From: Maea johnstoni
Taxonomy: Eukaryota; Annelida; Polychaeta; Spionida; Magelonidae
Assembly (NCBI GenBank): GCA_963942565.1
Contig: OZ012700.1
Span: 4,140,195 to 4,204,194, forward strand
Direction: 5' to 3'
DNA: 64,000 bases
Shown piece after piece: positions 24,996-36,457 of this stretch. Position numbers and translations under genes: made by a program. The first letter of the stretch is position 1. The number at the start of each line of letters is the position of its first letter. A model generated the notes under the pieces. That model was given only the letters and a program-made list of their open reading frames with translations, was not told the DNA's origin and searched no databases.

Positions 24996-25339
24996 CTGAA
25001 ATAAGATAAAAAACAACTGAGTAAGGTTTTAAATCTATTTGGAAACTGACAGGGCTAAAGAGATATATTAGTAGGCTCCAAAAAGAACACTGAAGCCAGA
25101 TGCCATATACATAGGCTCAATAGAATATGGTTTAAATATCAATTTATTATGACAGGTCCATGGTATCTGATGCCTTAACAACCTCCACCTATTTCCCAAG
25201 TCAGAATTGCAGTCATATTGATTGTGGTATCACTGCCTGCTTATTAAATATTGACAACTACATTTATCCACAGTGGCTTCCATTAGTAAGGGTAAGATGC
25301 TAAAGTTTGAGATAACTTACAAATAGCCGAGGAAAAGTT
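24996..25339. other. Probable upstream intron of the transposase gene
   Basis: AT-rich unique sequence with no recognisable coding content. Its low-coordinate edge carries the pyrimidine-rich acceptor tract used by the BED exon. It borders the LINE fragment on the other side. Confidence 0.45.
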
Positions 25340-26097
25340 TGATGTAACTTGAAAACACAGTCTATTACCATGGTCTACCCAAATTCTTACAGAGTTGCCT
25401 TCAGGTTGTACAAAAGAAAATGATTAGATATGTTTTAAAATACTCAAACAGAACACACTTGGTAGCCAATGACTTTAATGAGGTTAAGTGGATGAGCATT
25501 GAAAACAGAATAAAATATCTGGCCGCAAGCCATGTATTGATGAACAGGCTCCAGAGTACCTCAAAGTTTTTGAAAGAGTAAATGAATCTCACCACTATAA
25601 CACCAGACACAGTATTAATGCTCTGATTATACTTAAGGTTGGTTCATATGGTATAAACTTATAAAGTCCTTCCACTACATAGGTGCCAAAATCTGGAACT
25701 CCTTGCCAGATGAGATACAGACCACGTCCAGTAAATCTCTTTTTAAAGTGACATGCAAAAAAAAAATTCATGTCAGTCCTCTCTGAGCCATAAGAAGAAT
25801 TTCTTCAATTCTAGTCCGAACATATGTATTATAATATAATTTATATATAATATTGTTGTAATGTCAATCTTGAGCAGTGGAGTTGATCATTACATGTGAT
25901 GCCATTGGACTCTGGGCAGACTGGGACCACTATGGAAATAAGTTTCTAACTTTTAGTGTATATATCCTGTGTCTGGTTAGAATTCTATTGCATAGCAGTT
26001 AATGACTCTCCATCTAGTCACCATTATATAATGATTTTTTGTGTGCCAAATGCTATGTAATACACATCTAGACCGAATAAAATCAAATCAAATTAAA
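25340..26097 (+). mobile_element. 5'-truncated, decayed LINE fragment (CR1/L2/Jockey-like 3' end)
   Basis: On the plus strand the conceptual translation shows the C-terminal region of a non-LTR reverse transcriptase. QVVQKKMIRYVLKYSNRTHL is followed, after a frameshift near 25545, by QAPEYLKVFERVNESHHYN and, after a second near 25660, by SFHYIGAKIWNSLPDEIQTT and KSLFKV. The reading ends in TGA, followed by about 300 bases of 3' untranslated sequence and a tail aataaaatcaaatcaaatt, as in many CR1/L2-type LINEs. No endonuclease or catalytic reverse transcriptase part is present. It lies opposite in strand to the transposase, in its putative upstream intron. A target duplication could not be defined, so the 5' limit is approximate. 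The clade is my best estimate, not a firm call. Confidence 0.75.
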
Positions 26098-26575
26098 CAT
26101 CTGGCAGGAGTGGCAGCACCATTTAATTGGTCTCTGAGATGACAAAATAGGGGACTGTGTGCAGTCTCTTAATGCAAGAACAAATTAAGTGACTGTGTGG
26201 TCAGGTATAACATTTTAACAGAATAACAACTCAATGCAGTTCTACTTCATATACATACAATTTTAATTTTATTTCATTCACCTAAACTTTTATTTTACTG
26301 TACAGTATATACAAAATAAAGGCCACATCTGAATTTATTTTACCATCCCAAGGCCCAGCCCATTTCAACATTCAAACCCCAAGGCATTGTGGGAAGGTGT
26401 GCCACAGACCCAAGCCCCAGCCACCCCAAGCCCAACATTTCTATTAATATTTTTGTATTTTTAAATTGAAAATAATTTCGGTTTTCTTCCCATGAGATCA
26501 TGGTTTCTTAAAGTTCTCCTTGTTGGGTTATAATTACCTTCCATTCTCCTGTGACATGTTTTATTTTATATTTTT
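26098..26575. other. hAT internal noncoding stretch, AT-rich with a C-rich patch
   Basis: No coding content is recognised. A C-rich patch lies at about 26345-26440. Within it, 26380-26396 read on the minus strand (cttcccacaatgccttg) resembles the ZNF143/STAF promoter element. Otherwise I see nothing to annotate. Confidence 0.5.
26380..26396 (-). promoter_or_regulatory. ZNF143/STAF-like motif
   Basis: Minus-strand cttcccacaatgccttg resembles the known site core TTCCCAGNATGCNTTG with one clear difference. It lies upstream of the BED exon on the gene strand. A single motif match is weak evidence. Confidence 0.25.
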
Positions 26576-26579
26576 TTAC

Positions 26580-26842
26580 TTTCTCTGGTGGTCTCCACTC
26601 TCCAGCCCTTTCGAGTGACGGCTGGAAGGCTGATGATTAGAAAAAAATGCGTGACATAGTTCATTGAAAAGTGTGGTGAGGGACAAGTATTTCGCGCATT
26701 TTGTATTGTCAGTATGCATCTGTCCCTCACCACAACCTTCCAAAGTAAAGGGTCGCGCCGTAGCACCGCTTTCGGCGGCTTTCCGTGCTTCGCGGAGCGG
26801 GAAAACAAACAACAAGTACAAAAAAATGTGAGTTTCATTCAT
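26580..26842 (-). CDS. Candidate first exon of the transposase gene (speculative)
   Basis: The minus-strand frame opens with ATG at 26842 and reads MNETHIFLYLL... to ...GDHQR, closing at a possible donor (AAA then GTAAAA) at 26580/26579. Spliced to the BED exon at 24995 the phase would match (two bases plus one), but the frame then meets the TGA at 24985. A shorter start is the ATG in gggacagATG near 26722. The amino-acid sequence resembles nothing I know, and the donor is weak. It may simply be 5' untranslated sequence. Confidence 0.25.
26672..26734. repeat. 14-bp inverted repeat with a 35-base spacer
   Basis: tgtggtgagggaca at 26672-26685 and its exact complement at 26721-26734. It lies in the GC-richer patch near the presumed 5' end of the transposase gene. 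The role is unknown. Confidence 0.85.
26751..26804 (-). promoter_or_regulatory. GC-rich patch with E2F-like word, possible transposase promoter region
   Basis: About 55 bases are GC-rich with many CpG, in contrast to the AT-rich element around them. On the minus strand it contains tttcccgc (26804-26797), the E2F consensus. Its place upstream of the gene on the gene strand would suit a promoter or 5' leader. No TATA box or initiator is convincing. Confidence 0.3.
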
Positions 26843-26917
26843 GTTTATTTGTATTTCAGCGCAATTTCACTTGTTTTAACTTAATGATTCAAGGGATTAG
26901 ACCGTGAAGGTCGGTCC

Positions 26918-26926
26918 CAAGAATCG
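26918..26926 (-). promoter_or_regulatory. Right subterminal cgattcttg word, possible transposase-binding site
   Basis: Matches the left-end nonamer at nearly the same distance from the tip (88-96 against 84-92 bases). It is the only longer word I see shared by both subterminal regions besides the terminal repeats. The binding role is inferred from other hAT elements. Confidence 0.4.
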
Positions 26927-26938
26927 AAATAGCACTCG

Positions 26939-26982
26939 GAATAGGCATTTCTTGAGTATCGATCCTCAAGAAATGCCAATTC
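26939..26982. repeat. Subterminal palindrome near the hAT right end
   Basis: Arms of 18 bp (26939-26956 and 26965-26982) with one mismatch; the inner 13 bases of each arm (ggcatttcttgag and its complement) pair perfectly. The 8-base loop tatcgatc holds the palindrome atcgat. It lies 31 bases inside the right tip. There is no equal structure at the left end. Confidence 0.85.
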
Positions 26983-26996
26983 AGTATCGCCGTTGG

Positions 26997-27013
26997 TATC
27001 GAGTCCAGCTCTA
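26997..27013 (-). repeat. hAT right terminal inverted repeat
   Basis: Read on the minus strand it begins tagagctggactcgata. The outer nine bases are identical to the left end. Confidence 0.92.
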
Positions 27014-27021
27014 ATGTCCAC
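27014..27021. other. Target-site duplication, right copy (ATGTCCAC)
   Basis: Identical to 20907-20914. Removing the element and one copy restores an ordinary G monomer (cctatgtccac joined to ctacccccg), so the insertion was clean and nothing was lost at the site. Confidence 0.95.
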
Positions 27022-27508
27022 CTACCCCCGTTAAGGCCAAGGTGCTTCACTCGTAGGTCAACCTACCCCAGTTTACTTTCTTACTTACTTACTTACTTAC
27101 TTACTTTCATAGGTGCTACTTAGGTGCTAAGCTCGTATATCCACCTACCTCAGTTTAGGTTGAGGTGCTTCGCTCCTATGTCCACCTACCCCCGTTAAGG
27201 CCAAGGTGCTTCACTCGTAGGTCAACCTACCCCAGTTTACTTTCTTACTTACTTACTTAGGTGCTACTTAGGTGCTAAGCTCGTATATCCGACTACCCCA
27301 GTTAAGGCCCCGGTGCTAAGCTCGTATATTCATCTACCCCAGTTTAGGCCAAGGTGCTTCGCTCCTATGTCCACCTACCTCAGTTTAGGCCGAGGTGCTT
27401 CGCTCGTATGTCCACCTACCCCCGTTAAGGCCAAGGTGCTTCGCTTGTAGGTCAACCTACCCCAGTTTACTTACGTACTTACTTACTTACTTACTTACTT
27501 TCATAGGT

Positions 27509-28023
27509 GCTTCTTAGTTGCTAAGCTCGTATATCCACCTACCTCAGTTTAGGCCGAGGTGCTTCGCTCCTATGTCCACCTACCCCCGTTAAGGCCAAGG
27601 TGCTTCGCTCGTAGGTCAACCTACTCCAGTTTACTTTCTTACTTACTTACTTACTTTCATAGGTGCTACTTAGGTGCTAAGCTCGTATATCCACCTACCT
27701 CAGTTTAGGTTGAGGTGCTTCGCTCCTATGTCCACCTACCCCCGTTAAGGCCAAGGTGCTTCACTCGTAGGTCAACCTACCCCAGTTTACTTACTTACTT
27801 ACTTACTTAGGTGCTACTTAGGTGCTAAGCTCTTATATCCACCTACCCCAGTTAAGGCCCCGGTGCTAAGCTCGTATATTCACCTACCCCAGTTTAGGCC
27901 GAGGTGCTTCGCTCCTATGTCCACCTACCTCAGTTTAGGCCGAGGTGCTTCGCTCGTATGTCCACCTACCCCCATTAAGGCCAAGGTGCTTCGCTCGTAG
28001 GTCAACCTACCCCAGTTTACTTT

Positions 28024-28062
<39 letters not shown>

Positions 28063-29601
28063 TCATAGGTGCTACTTAGGTGCCAAGCTTGTATATCCAC
28101 CTACCTCAGTTTAGGTTGAGGTGCTTCGCTCCTATGTCCACCTACCCCCGTTAAGGCCAAGGTGCTTCACTCGTAGGTCAACCTACCCCAGTTTACTTAC
28201 TTACTTACTAAGTTAGGTGCTACTTAGGTGCTAAGCTCGTATATCCACCTACCCCAGTTAAGGCCCCGGTGCTAAGCTCGTATATTCACCTACCCCAGTT
28301 TAGGACGAGGTGCTGCTCCTATGTCCACCTACCTCAGTTTAGGCCGAGGTGCTTCGCTAGTATGTCCACCTACCCCCTTTAAGGCCAAGGTGCTTCGCTC
28401 GTAGGTCAACCTACCCCAGTTTACTTTCTTACTTACTTACTTAGGTGCTACTTAGGTGCTAAGCTCGTATATCCACCTACCCCAGTTAAGGCCCCGGTGC
28501 TAAGCTCGTTTATTCACCTACCCCAGTTTAGGCCGAGGTGCTTCGCTCCTATGTCCACCTACCTCAGTTTAGGCCGAGGTGCTTCGCTCGTATGTCCACC
28601 TACCCCCGTTAGGGCCAAGGTGCTTCGCTCGTAGGTCAACCTACCCCAGTTTACTTTCTTACTTACTTACTTACTTACTTACTTTCATATGTGCTACTTA
28701 GGTGCTAAGCTCGTATATCCACCTACCTCAGTTTAGGTTGAGGTGCTTTGCTCCTATGTCCCCCTACCCCCGTTAAGGCCAAGGTGCTTCACTTGTAGGT
28801 CAACCTACCCCAGTTTACTTTCTTACTTACTTACTTAGGTGCTACTTAGGTGCTAAGCTCGTATATCCACCTACCCCAGTTAAGGCCCCGGTGCTAAACT
28901 CGTATATTCACCTACCCCAGTTTAGGCCGAGGTGCTTCGCTCCTATGTCCACCTACCTCAGTTTAGGCTGAGGTGCTTCGCTCGTATGTCCACCTACCCC
29001 CCTTAAGGCCAAGGTGCTTCGCCCGTAGGTCAACCTACCCCAGTTTACTTTCTTACTTACTTACTTACTTACTTACTTTCATAGGTGCTTCTTAGTTGCT
29101 AAGCTCGTATATCCACCTACCTCAGTTTAGGCCGAGGTGCTTCGCTCCTATGTCCACCTACCCCCGTTAAGGCCAAGGTGCTTCGCTCGTAGGTCAACCT
29201 ACTCCAGTTTACTTTCTTACTTACTTACTTACTTTCATAGGTGCTACTTAGGTGCTAAGCTCGTATATCCACCTACCTCAGTTTAGGTTGAGGTGCTTCG
29301 CTCCTATGTCCACCTACCCCCGTTAAGGCCAAGGTGCTTCACTCGTAGGTCAACCTACCCCAGTTTACTTACTTACTTACTTACTTAGGTGCTACTTAGG
29401 TGCTAAGCTCTTATATCCACCTACCCCAGTTAAGGCCCCGGTGCTAAGCTCGTATATTCACCTACCCCAGTTTAGGCCGAGGTGCTTCGCTCCTATGTCC
29501 ACCTACCTCAGTTTAGGCCGAGGTGCTTCGCTCGTATGTCCACCTACCCCCATTAAGGCCAAGGTGCTTCGCTCGTAGGTCAACCTACCCCAGTTTACTT
29601 T

Positions 29602-29640
<39 letters not shown>

Positions 29641-30664
29641 TCATAGGTGCTACTTAGGTGCCAAGCTTGTATATCCACCTACCTCAGTTTAGGTTGAGGT
29701 GCTTCGCTCCTATGTCCACCTACCCCCGTTAAGGCCAAGGTGCTTCACTCGTAGGTCAACCTACCCCAGTTTACTTACTTACTTACTAACTTAGGTGCTA
29801 CTTAGGTGCTAAGCTCGTATATCCACCTACCCCAGTTAAGGCCCCGGTGCTAAGCTCGTATATTCACCTACCCCAGTTTAGGACGAGGTGCTGCTCCTAT
29901 GTCCACCTACCTCAGTTTAGGCCGAGGTGCTTCGCTAGTATGTCCACCTACCCCCTTTAAGGCCAAGGTGCTTCGCTCGTAGGTCAACCTACCCCAGTTT
30001 ACTTTCTTACTTACTTACTTAGGTGCTACTTAGGTGCTAAGCTCGTATATCCACCTACCCCAGTTAAGGCCCCGGTGCTAAGCTCGTTTATTCACCTACC
30101 CCAGTTTAGGCCGAGGTGCTTCGCTCCTATGTCCACCTACCTCAGTTTAGGCCGAGGTGCTTCGCTCGTATGTCCACCTACCCCCGTTAGGGCCAAGGTG
30201 CTTCGCTCGTAGGTCAACCTACCCCAGTTTACTTTCTTACTTACTTACTTACTTACTTACTTTCATATGTGCTACTTAGGTGCTAAGCTCGTATATCCAC
30301 CTACCTCAGTTTAGGTTGAGGTGCTTTGCTCCTATGTCCCCCTACCCCCGTTAAGGCCAAGGTGCTTCACTTGTAGGTCAACCTACCCCAGTTTACTTTC
30401 TTACTTACTTACTTAGGTGCTACTTAGGTGCTAAGCTCGTATATCCACCTACCCCAGTTAAGGCCCCGGTGCTAAACTCGTATATTCACCTACCCCAGTT
30501 TAGGCCGAGGTGCTTCGCTCCTATGTCCACCTACCTCAGTTTAGGCTGAGGTGCTTCGCTCGTATGTCCACCTACCCCCCTTAAGGCCAAGGTGCTTCGC
30601 CCGTAGGTCAACCTACCCCAGTTTACTTTCTTACTTACTTACTTACTTACTTACTTTCATAGGT
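27509..30664 (+). repeat. 1578-bp perfect-register tandem duplication (27509-29086 and 29087-30664)
   Basis: The rare words gcttcttagttgc (27509, 29087), ggacgaggtgctgctcc (28303, 29881) and ccccccttaagg (near 29000, 30578) all recur at exactly 1578 bp. The block holds four HORs. The copies abut directly. The junction and both outer limits lie at the end of a long TTAC run, just before the stub. After 30664 the sequence changes to the common stub, which fixes the right limit. Confidence 0.85.
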
Positions 30665-30952
30665 GCTACTTAGGTGCTAAGCTCGTATATCCACCTACCT
30701 CAGTTAAGGTTGAGGTGCTTCGCTCCTATGTCCACCTACCCCCGTTAAGGCCAAGGTGCTTCACTCGTAGGTCAACCTACCCCAGTTTACTTATTTACTT
30801 ACTTACTTAGGTGCTACTTTGGTGCTACTTAGGTGCTAAGCTCGTATATCCACCTACCCCAGTTTAGGCCGAGGTGCTTCGCTCCTATGTCCACCTACCT
30901 CAGTTTAGGCCGAGGTGCTTCGCTCCTAGGTCAACCTACCCCAGTTTACTTT

Positions 30953-30987
<35 letters not shown>

Positions 30988-31748
30988 TCATAGGTGCTAC
31001 TTAGGTTCTAAGCTCGTATATCCACCTACCTCAGTTTAGGTTGAGGTGCTTCGCTCCTATGTCCACCTACCCCCGTTAAGGCCAAGGTGCTTCATTCGTA
31101 GGTCAACCTACCCCAGTTTACTTACTTACTTACTTACTTAGGTGCTACTTAGGTGCTAAGCTCGTATATCCACCTACCCCAGTTAAGGCCCCGGTGCTAA
31201 GCTTGTATATTCATCTACCCCAGTTTAGGCCGAGGTGCTTCACTCCTATGTCCACCTACCTCAGTTTAGGCCGAGGTGCTTCGCTCGTATGTCCACCTAC
31301 CCCCCTTAAGGCCAAGGTGCTTCGCCCGTATGTCAACCTACCCCAGTTTACTTTCTTACTTACTTACTTACTTACTTACTTTCATAGGTGCTACTTAGGT
31401 GCTAAGCTCGTATATCCACCTACCTCAGTTTAGGTTGAGGTGCTTCGCTCCTATGTCCACCTACCCCCGTTAAGGCCAAGGTGCTTCACTCGTAGGTCAA
31501 CCTACCCCAGTTTACTTACTTACTTACTGACTTAGGTGCTACTTAGGTGCTAAGCTCGTATATCCACCTACCCCAGTTAAGGCCCCGGTGCTAAGCTCGT
31601 TTATTCACCTACCCCAGTTTAGGCCGAGGTGCTTCGCTCCTATGTCCACCTACCTTAGTTTAGGCCGAGGTGCTTCGCTCGTTTTTCCACCTACCCCCGT
31701 TAAGGCCAAGGTGCTTCGCTCGTAGGTCAACCTACCCCAGTTTACTTT

Positions 31749-31783
<35 letters not shown>

Positions 31784-31800
31784 TCATAGGTGCTACTTCG

Positions 31801-32190
31801 GTGCTAAGCTCGTATATCCACCTACCTCAGTTTAGGTTGAGGTGCTTCGCTCCTATGTCCACCTACCCCCGTTGTGGCCAAGGTGCTTCACTTGTAGGTC
31901 AACCTACCCCAGTTTACTTACTTACTTACTTACTTAGGTGCTACTTAGGTGCTAAGCTCGTATATCCACCTACCCAAGTTAAGGCCCCGGTGCTAAGCTC
32001 GTATATTCACCTACCCCAGTTTAGGCAGAGGTGCTTCGCTCCTATGTCCACCTACCTCAGTTTAGGCCATGGTGCTAAGCTCGTATATTCACCTACCCCA
32101 GTTTAGGCCGCAGTGCTTCGCTCGTAGGTCAACCTACCCCCATTAAGGTCAAGGTGCTTCGCTCGTAGATCAACCCTTACTTACTTACTT
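31801..32190 (+). repeat. Variant HOR with an extra B-type monomer and a shortened E
   Basis: After monomer C comes ggccatggtgctaagctc, a second B monomer ending ggccgcagtgc. Monomer E then runs from tagatcaaccc straight into the TTAC run, lacking its usual ctaccccagtttactttc. The same odd unit recurs near 37107-37490, 40190-40575 and 48948-49330, so it marks one lineage of superunits in the right block. Confidence 0.8.
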
Positions 32191-33294
32191 ACTTACTTAC
32201 TTTCATAGGTGCTACTTAGGTGCTAAGCTTGTATATCCACCTACCTCAGTTTAGGTTGAGGTGCTTCGCTCCTATGTCCACCTACCCCCGCTAAGGCAAA
32301 GGTGCTTCACTCGTAGGTCAACCTACCCCAGTTTACTTTTATACTTACTTACTTAGGTGCTACCTAGGTGCTGAGCTCGTATATCCACCTACCCCAGTTG
32401 AGGCCCCGTTGCTAAGCTCGTATATTCGTATATTCACCTACCCCAGTTTAGGCCGAGGTGCTTCGCTCCTATGTCCACCTACCTCAGTTTAGGCCGAGGT
32501 GCTTCGCTCGTATGTCCACCTACCCCCGTTAGGGCCAAGGTGCTTCGCTCGTAGGTCAACCTACCCCAGTTTACTTTCTTACTTACTTACTTACTTACTT
32601 ACTTTCATATGTGCTACTTAGGTGCTAAGCTCGTATATCCACCTACCTCAGTTTAGGTTGAGGTGCTTTGCTCCTATGTCCCCCTACCCCCGTTAAGGCC
32701 AAGGTGCTTCACTTGTAGGTCAACCTACCCCAGTTTACTTTCTTACTTACTTACTTAGGTGCTACTTAGGTGCTAAGCTCGTATATCCACCTACCCCAGT
32801 TAAGGCCCCGGTGCTAAACTCGTATATTCACCTACCCCAGTTTAGGCCGAGGTGCTTCGCTCCTATGCCCACCTACCTCAGTTTAGGCTGAGGTGCTTCG
32901 CTCGTATGTCCACCTACCCCCCTTAAGGCCAAGGTGCTTCGCCCGTAGGTCAACCTACCCCAGTTTACTTTCTTACTTACTTACTTACTTACTTACTTTC
33001 ATAGGTGCTACTTAGGTGCTAAGCTCGTATATCCACCTACCTCAGTTTAGGTTGAGGTGCTTCGCTCCTATGTCCACCTACCCCCGTTAAGGCCAAGGTG
33101 CTTCACTCGTAGGTCAACCTACCCCAGTTTACTTATTTACTTACTTACTTAGGTGCTACTTAGGTGCTACTTAGGTGCTAAGCTCGTATATCCACCTACC
33201 CCAGTTTAGGCCGAGGTGCTTCGCTCCTATGTCCACCTACCTCAGTTTAGGCCGAGGTGCTTCGCTCCTAGGTCAACCTACCCCAGTTTACTTT

Positions 33295-33329
<35 letters not shown>

Positions 33330-34679
33330 TCATAGGTGCTTCTTAGGTTCTAAGCTCGTATATCCACCTACCTCAGTTTAGGTTGAGGTGCTTCGCTCCT
33401 ATGTCCACCTACCCCCGTTAAGGCCAAGGTGCTTCATTCGTAGGTCAACCTACCCCAGTTTACTTACTTACTTACTTACTTAGGTGCTACTTAGGTGCTA
33501 CTTAGGTGCTAAGCTCGTATATCCACCTACCCCAGTTAAGGCCCCGGTGCTAAGCTTGTATATTCATCTACCCCAGTTTAGGCCGAGGTGCTTCGCTCCT
33601 ATGTCCACCTACCTCAGTTTAGGCCGAGGTGCTTCGCTCGTATGTCCACCTACCCCCGTTAAGGCCAAGGTGCTTCGCTTGTAGGTCAACCTACCCCAGT
33701 TTACTTTCTTACTTACTTACTTACTTACTTACTTTCATAGGTGCTACTTAGGTGCTAAGCTCGTATATCCACCTACCTCAGTTTAGGTTGAGGTGCTTCG
33801 CTCCTATGTCCACCTACCCCCGTTAAGGCCAAGGTGCTTCACTCGTAGGTCAACCTACCCCAGTTTACTTTCTTACTTACTTACTTAGGTGCTACTTAGG
33901 TGCTTCGCTCCTATATCCACCTACCCCAGTTAAGGCCCCGGTGCTAAGCTCGTATATTCACCTACCCCAGTTTAGGCCGAGGTGCTTCGCTCCTATGTCC
34001 ACCTATCTCAGTTTAGGCCGAGGTGCTTCGCTCGTATGTCCACCTACCCCCTTTAAGGCAAAGGTTCTTCGCTTGTAGGTCAACCTACCCCAGTTTACTT
34101 TCTTACTTACTTACTTACTTTCATAGGTGCTACTTAGGTGCTAAGCTGGTATATCCACCTACCTCAGTTTAGGTTGAGGTGCTTCGCTCCTATGTCCACC
34201 TACCCCCGTTAAGGCCAAGGTGCTTCACTCGTAGGTCAACCTACCCCAGTTTACTTACTTACTTACTTACTTAGGTGCTACTTAGGTGCTAAGCTCGTAT
34301 ATCCACCTACCCCAGTTAAGGCCCCGGTGCTAAGCTCGTATATTCACCTACCCCAGTTTAGGCCGAGGTGCTTCGCTCCTTTGTCCACCTACCTCAGTTA
34401 AGGCCAAGGTGCTTCGCTAGTATGTCCACCTACCCCCATTAAGGCCAAGGTGCTTTGCTTGTAGGTCAACCTACCGAAGTTTACTTTCTTACTTACTTAC
34501 TTACTTACTTACTTTCATAGGTGCTTCTTAGGTGCTATGCTCGTATATCCACCTACCTCAGTTTAGGTTGAGGTGCTTCGCTCGTATGTCCACCTACCCC
34601 CATTAAGGCCAAGGTGCTTTGCTCGTAGGTCAACCTACCCCAGTTTACTTTCTTACTTTCTAACTTACTTACTTACTTT

Positions 34680-34710
<31 letters not shown>

Positions 34711-35474
34711 TCATAGGTGCTACTTAGGTGCTAAGCTTGTATTTCCACCTACCTCAGTTTAGGTTGAGGTGCTTCGCTCCTATGTCCACCTACCCTCGTT
34801 AAGGCCAAGGTGCTTCACTCGTAGGTCAACCTACCCCAGTTTACTTACTTACTTACTAACTTAGGTGCTACTTAGGTGCTAAGCTCGTATATCCACCTAC
34901 CCCAGTTAAGGCCCCGGTGCTAAGCTCGTATATTCACCTACCCCAGTTTAGGCCGAGGTGCTTCGCTCCTATGTCCACCTACCTCAGTTTAGGCCGAGGT
35001 GCTTCACTCGTATGTCCACCTACCCCCTTTAAGGCCAAGGTGCTTCGCTCGTAGGTCAACCTACCCCAGTTTACTTTCTTACTTACTTACTTACTTACTT
35101 ACATACTTTCATAGGTGCTACTTAGGTGCTAAGTTGTATATCCACCTACCTCAGTTTAGGTTGAGGTGCTTCGCTCCTATGTCCACCTACCCCTGTTAAG
35201 GCCAAGGTGCTTCACTCGTAGGTCAACCTACCCCAGTTAACTTACTTACTTACTTGCTTAGGTGCTACTTAGGTGCTAAGCTCGTATATCCACCTACCCC
35301 AGTTAAGGCCCCGGTGCTAAGCTCGTATATTCACCTACCCCAGTTTAGGCCGAGGTGCTTCGCTCCTATGTCCACCTACCTCAGTTTAGGCCGAGGTGCT
35401 TCGCTTGTATGTCCACCTACCCCCGTTAAGGCCAAGGTGCTTCGCTCGTAGATCAACCTACCCCAGTTTACTTT

Positions 35475-35509
<35 letters not shown>

Positions 35510-35753
35510 TCATAGGTGCTACTTAGGTGCTAAAATCGTATAACCACCTACCTCAGTTTAGGTTGAGGTGCTTCGCTCCTATGTCCACCTACCCCCGTTA
35601 AGGCCAAGGTGCTTCACTCGTAGGTCAACCTACCCCAGTTTACTTACTTACTTACTTACTTAGGTGCTACTTAGGTGCTAAGCTCGTATATCCACCTACC
35701 CCCATTAAGGCCAAGGTGCTTCGCTCGTAGGTCAACCTACCCCAGTTTACTTT

Positions 35754-35788
<35 letters not shown>

Positions 35789-36426
35789 TCATAGTTGCTA
35801 CTTAGGTGCTAAAATCCTATAACCACCTACCTCAGTTTAGGTTGAGGTGCTTCGCTCCTATGTCCACCTACCCCCGTTAAGGCCAAGGTGCTTCACTCGT
35901 AGGTCAACCTACCCCAGTTTACTTACGTACTTACTTACTTAGGTGCTACTTAGGTGCTAAGCTCGTATATCCACCTACCCCAGTTAAGGCCCCGGTGCTA
36001 AGCTCGTATATTCACCTACCCCAGTTTAGGCCGAGGTGCTTCGCTCCTATGTCCACCTACCTCAGTTTAGGCCGAGGTGCTTCACTCGTATGTCCACCTA
36101 CCTCAGTTTAGGCCGAGGTGCTTCGCTAGTATGTCCACCTACCCCCTTTAAGGCCAAGGTGCTTCGCTAGTAGGTCAACCTACCCCAGTTTACTTTCTTA
36201 CTTACTTACTTAGGTGCTACTTAGGTGCTAAGCTCGTATATCCACCTACCCCAGTTAAGGCCCCGGTGCTAAGCTCGTTTATTCACCTACCCCAGTTTAG
36301 GCCGAGGTGCTTCGCTCCTATGTCCACCTACCTTAGTTTAGGCCGAGGTGCTTCGCTCGTATGTCCACCTACCCCCGTTAAGGCCAAGGTGCTTCGCTCG
36401 TAGGTCAACCTACCCCAGTTTACTTT

Positions 36427-36457
<31 letters not shown>

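Larger units (their letters stand above)
20915..27013 (-). mobile_element. hAT DNA transposon (Ac-type), 6099 bp, apparently full length
   Basis: The ends are imperfect terminal inverted repeats: tagagctgggcttgaca at the left and, read inward on the other strand, tagagctggactcgata at the right. They match in 14 of 17 positions and agree with the TAGNG start usual for hATs. An exact 8-bp target duplication flanks it. Inside are a minus-strand BED-finger transposase gene (22266 to about 24995, perhaps starting near 26840), subterminal cgatt-rich sequence at the left end, a subterminal palindrome at the right end and a nested LINE fragment. The perfect target duplication and the long uninterrupted catalytic exon point to a fairly recent insertion. 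Whether this copy can still act is uncertain because the 5' end of the coding region carries an in-frame TGA. Confidence 0.95.

Noticed and set aside
24689-25009. 106-codon plus-strand open frame over the BED exon
   Set aside because: Antisense shadow of the BED zinc-finger exon, which has recognisable motifs on the minus strand.
25401-25610. 69-codon minus-strand open frame
   Set aside because: Antisense to the LINE reverse transcriptase remnant, which is recognisable on the plus strand.
26624-26650. Hammerhead-ribozyme-like words ctgatga and gaaa
   Set aside because: Only three bases separate them, so there is no stem II, and no flanking stems I or III can be drawn.
20915-27013. LTR retroelement or virus-like element in the insertion
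   Set aside because: The ends are short inverted repeats with an 8-bp target duplication and the gene is a hAT transposase; there are no LTRs and no capsid, protease or integrase signs.
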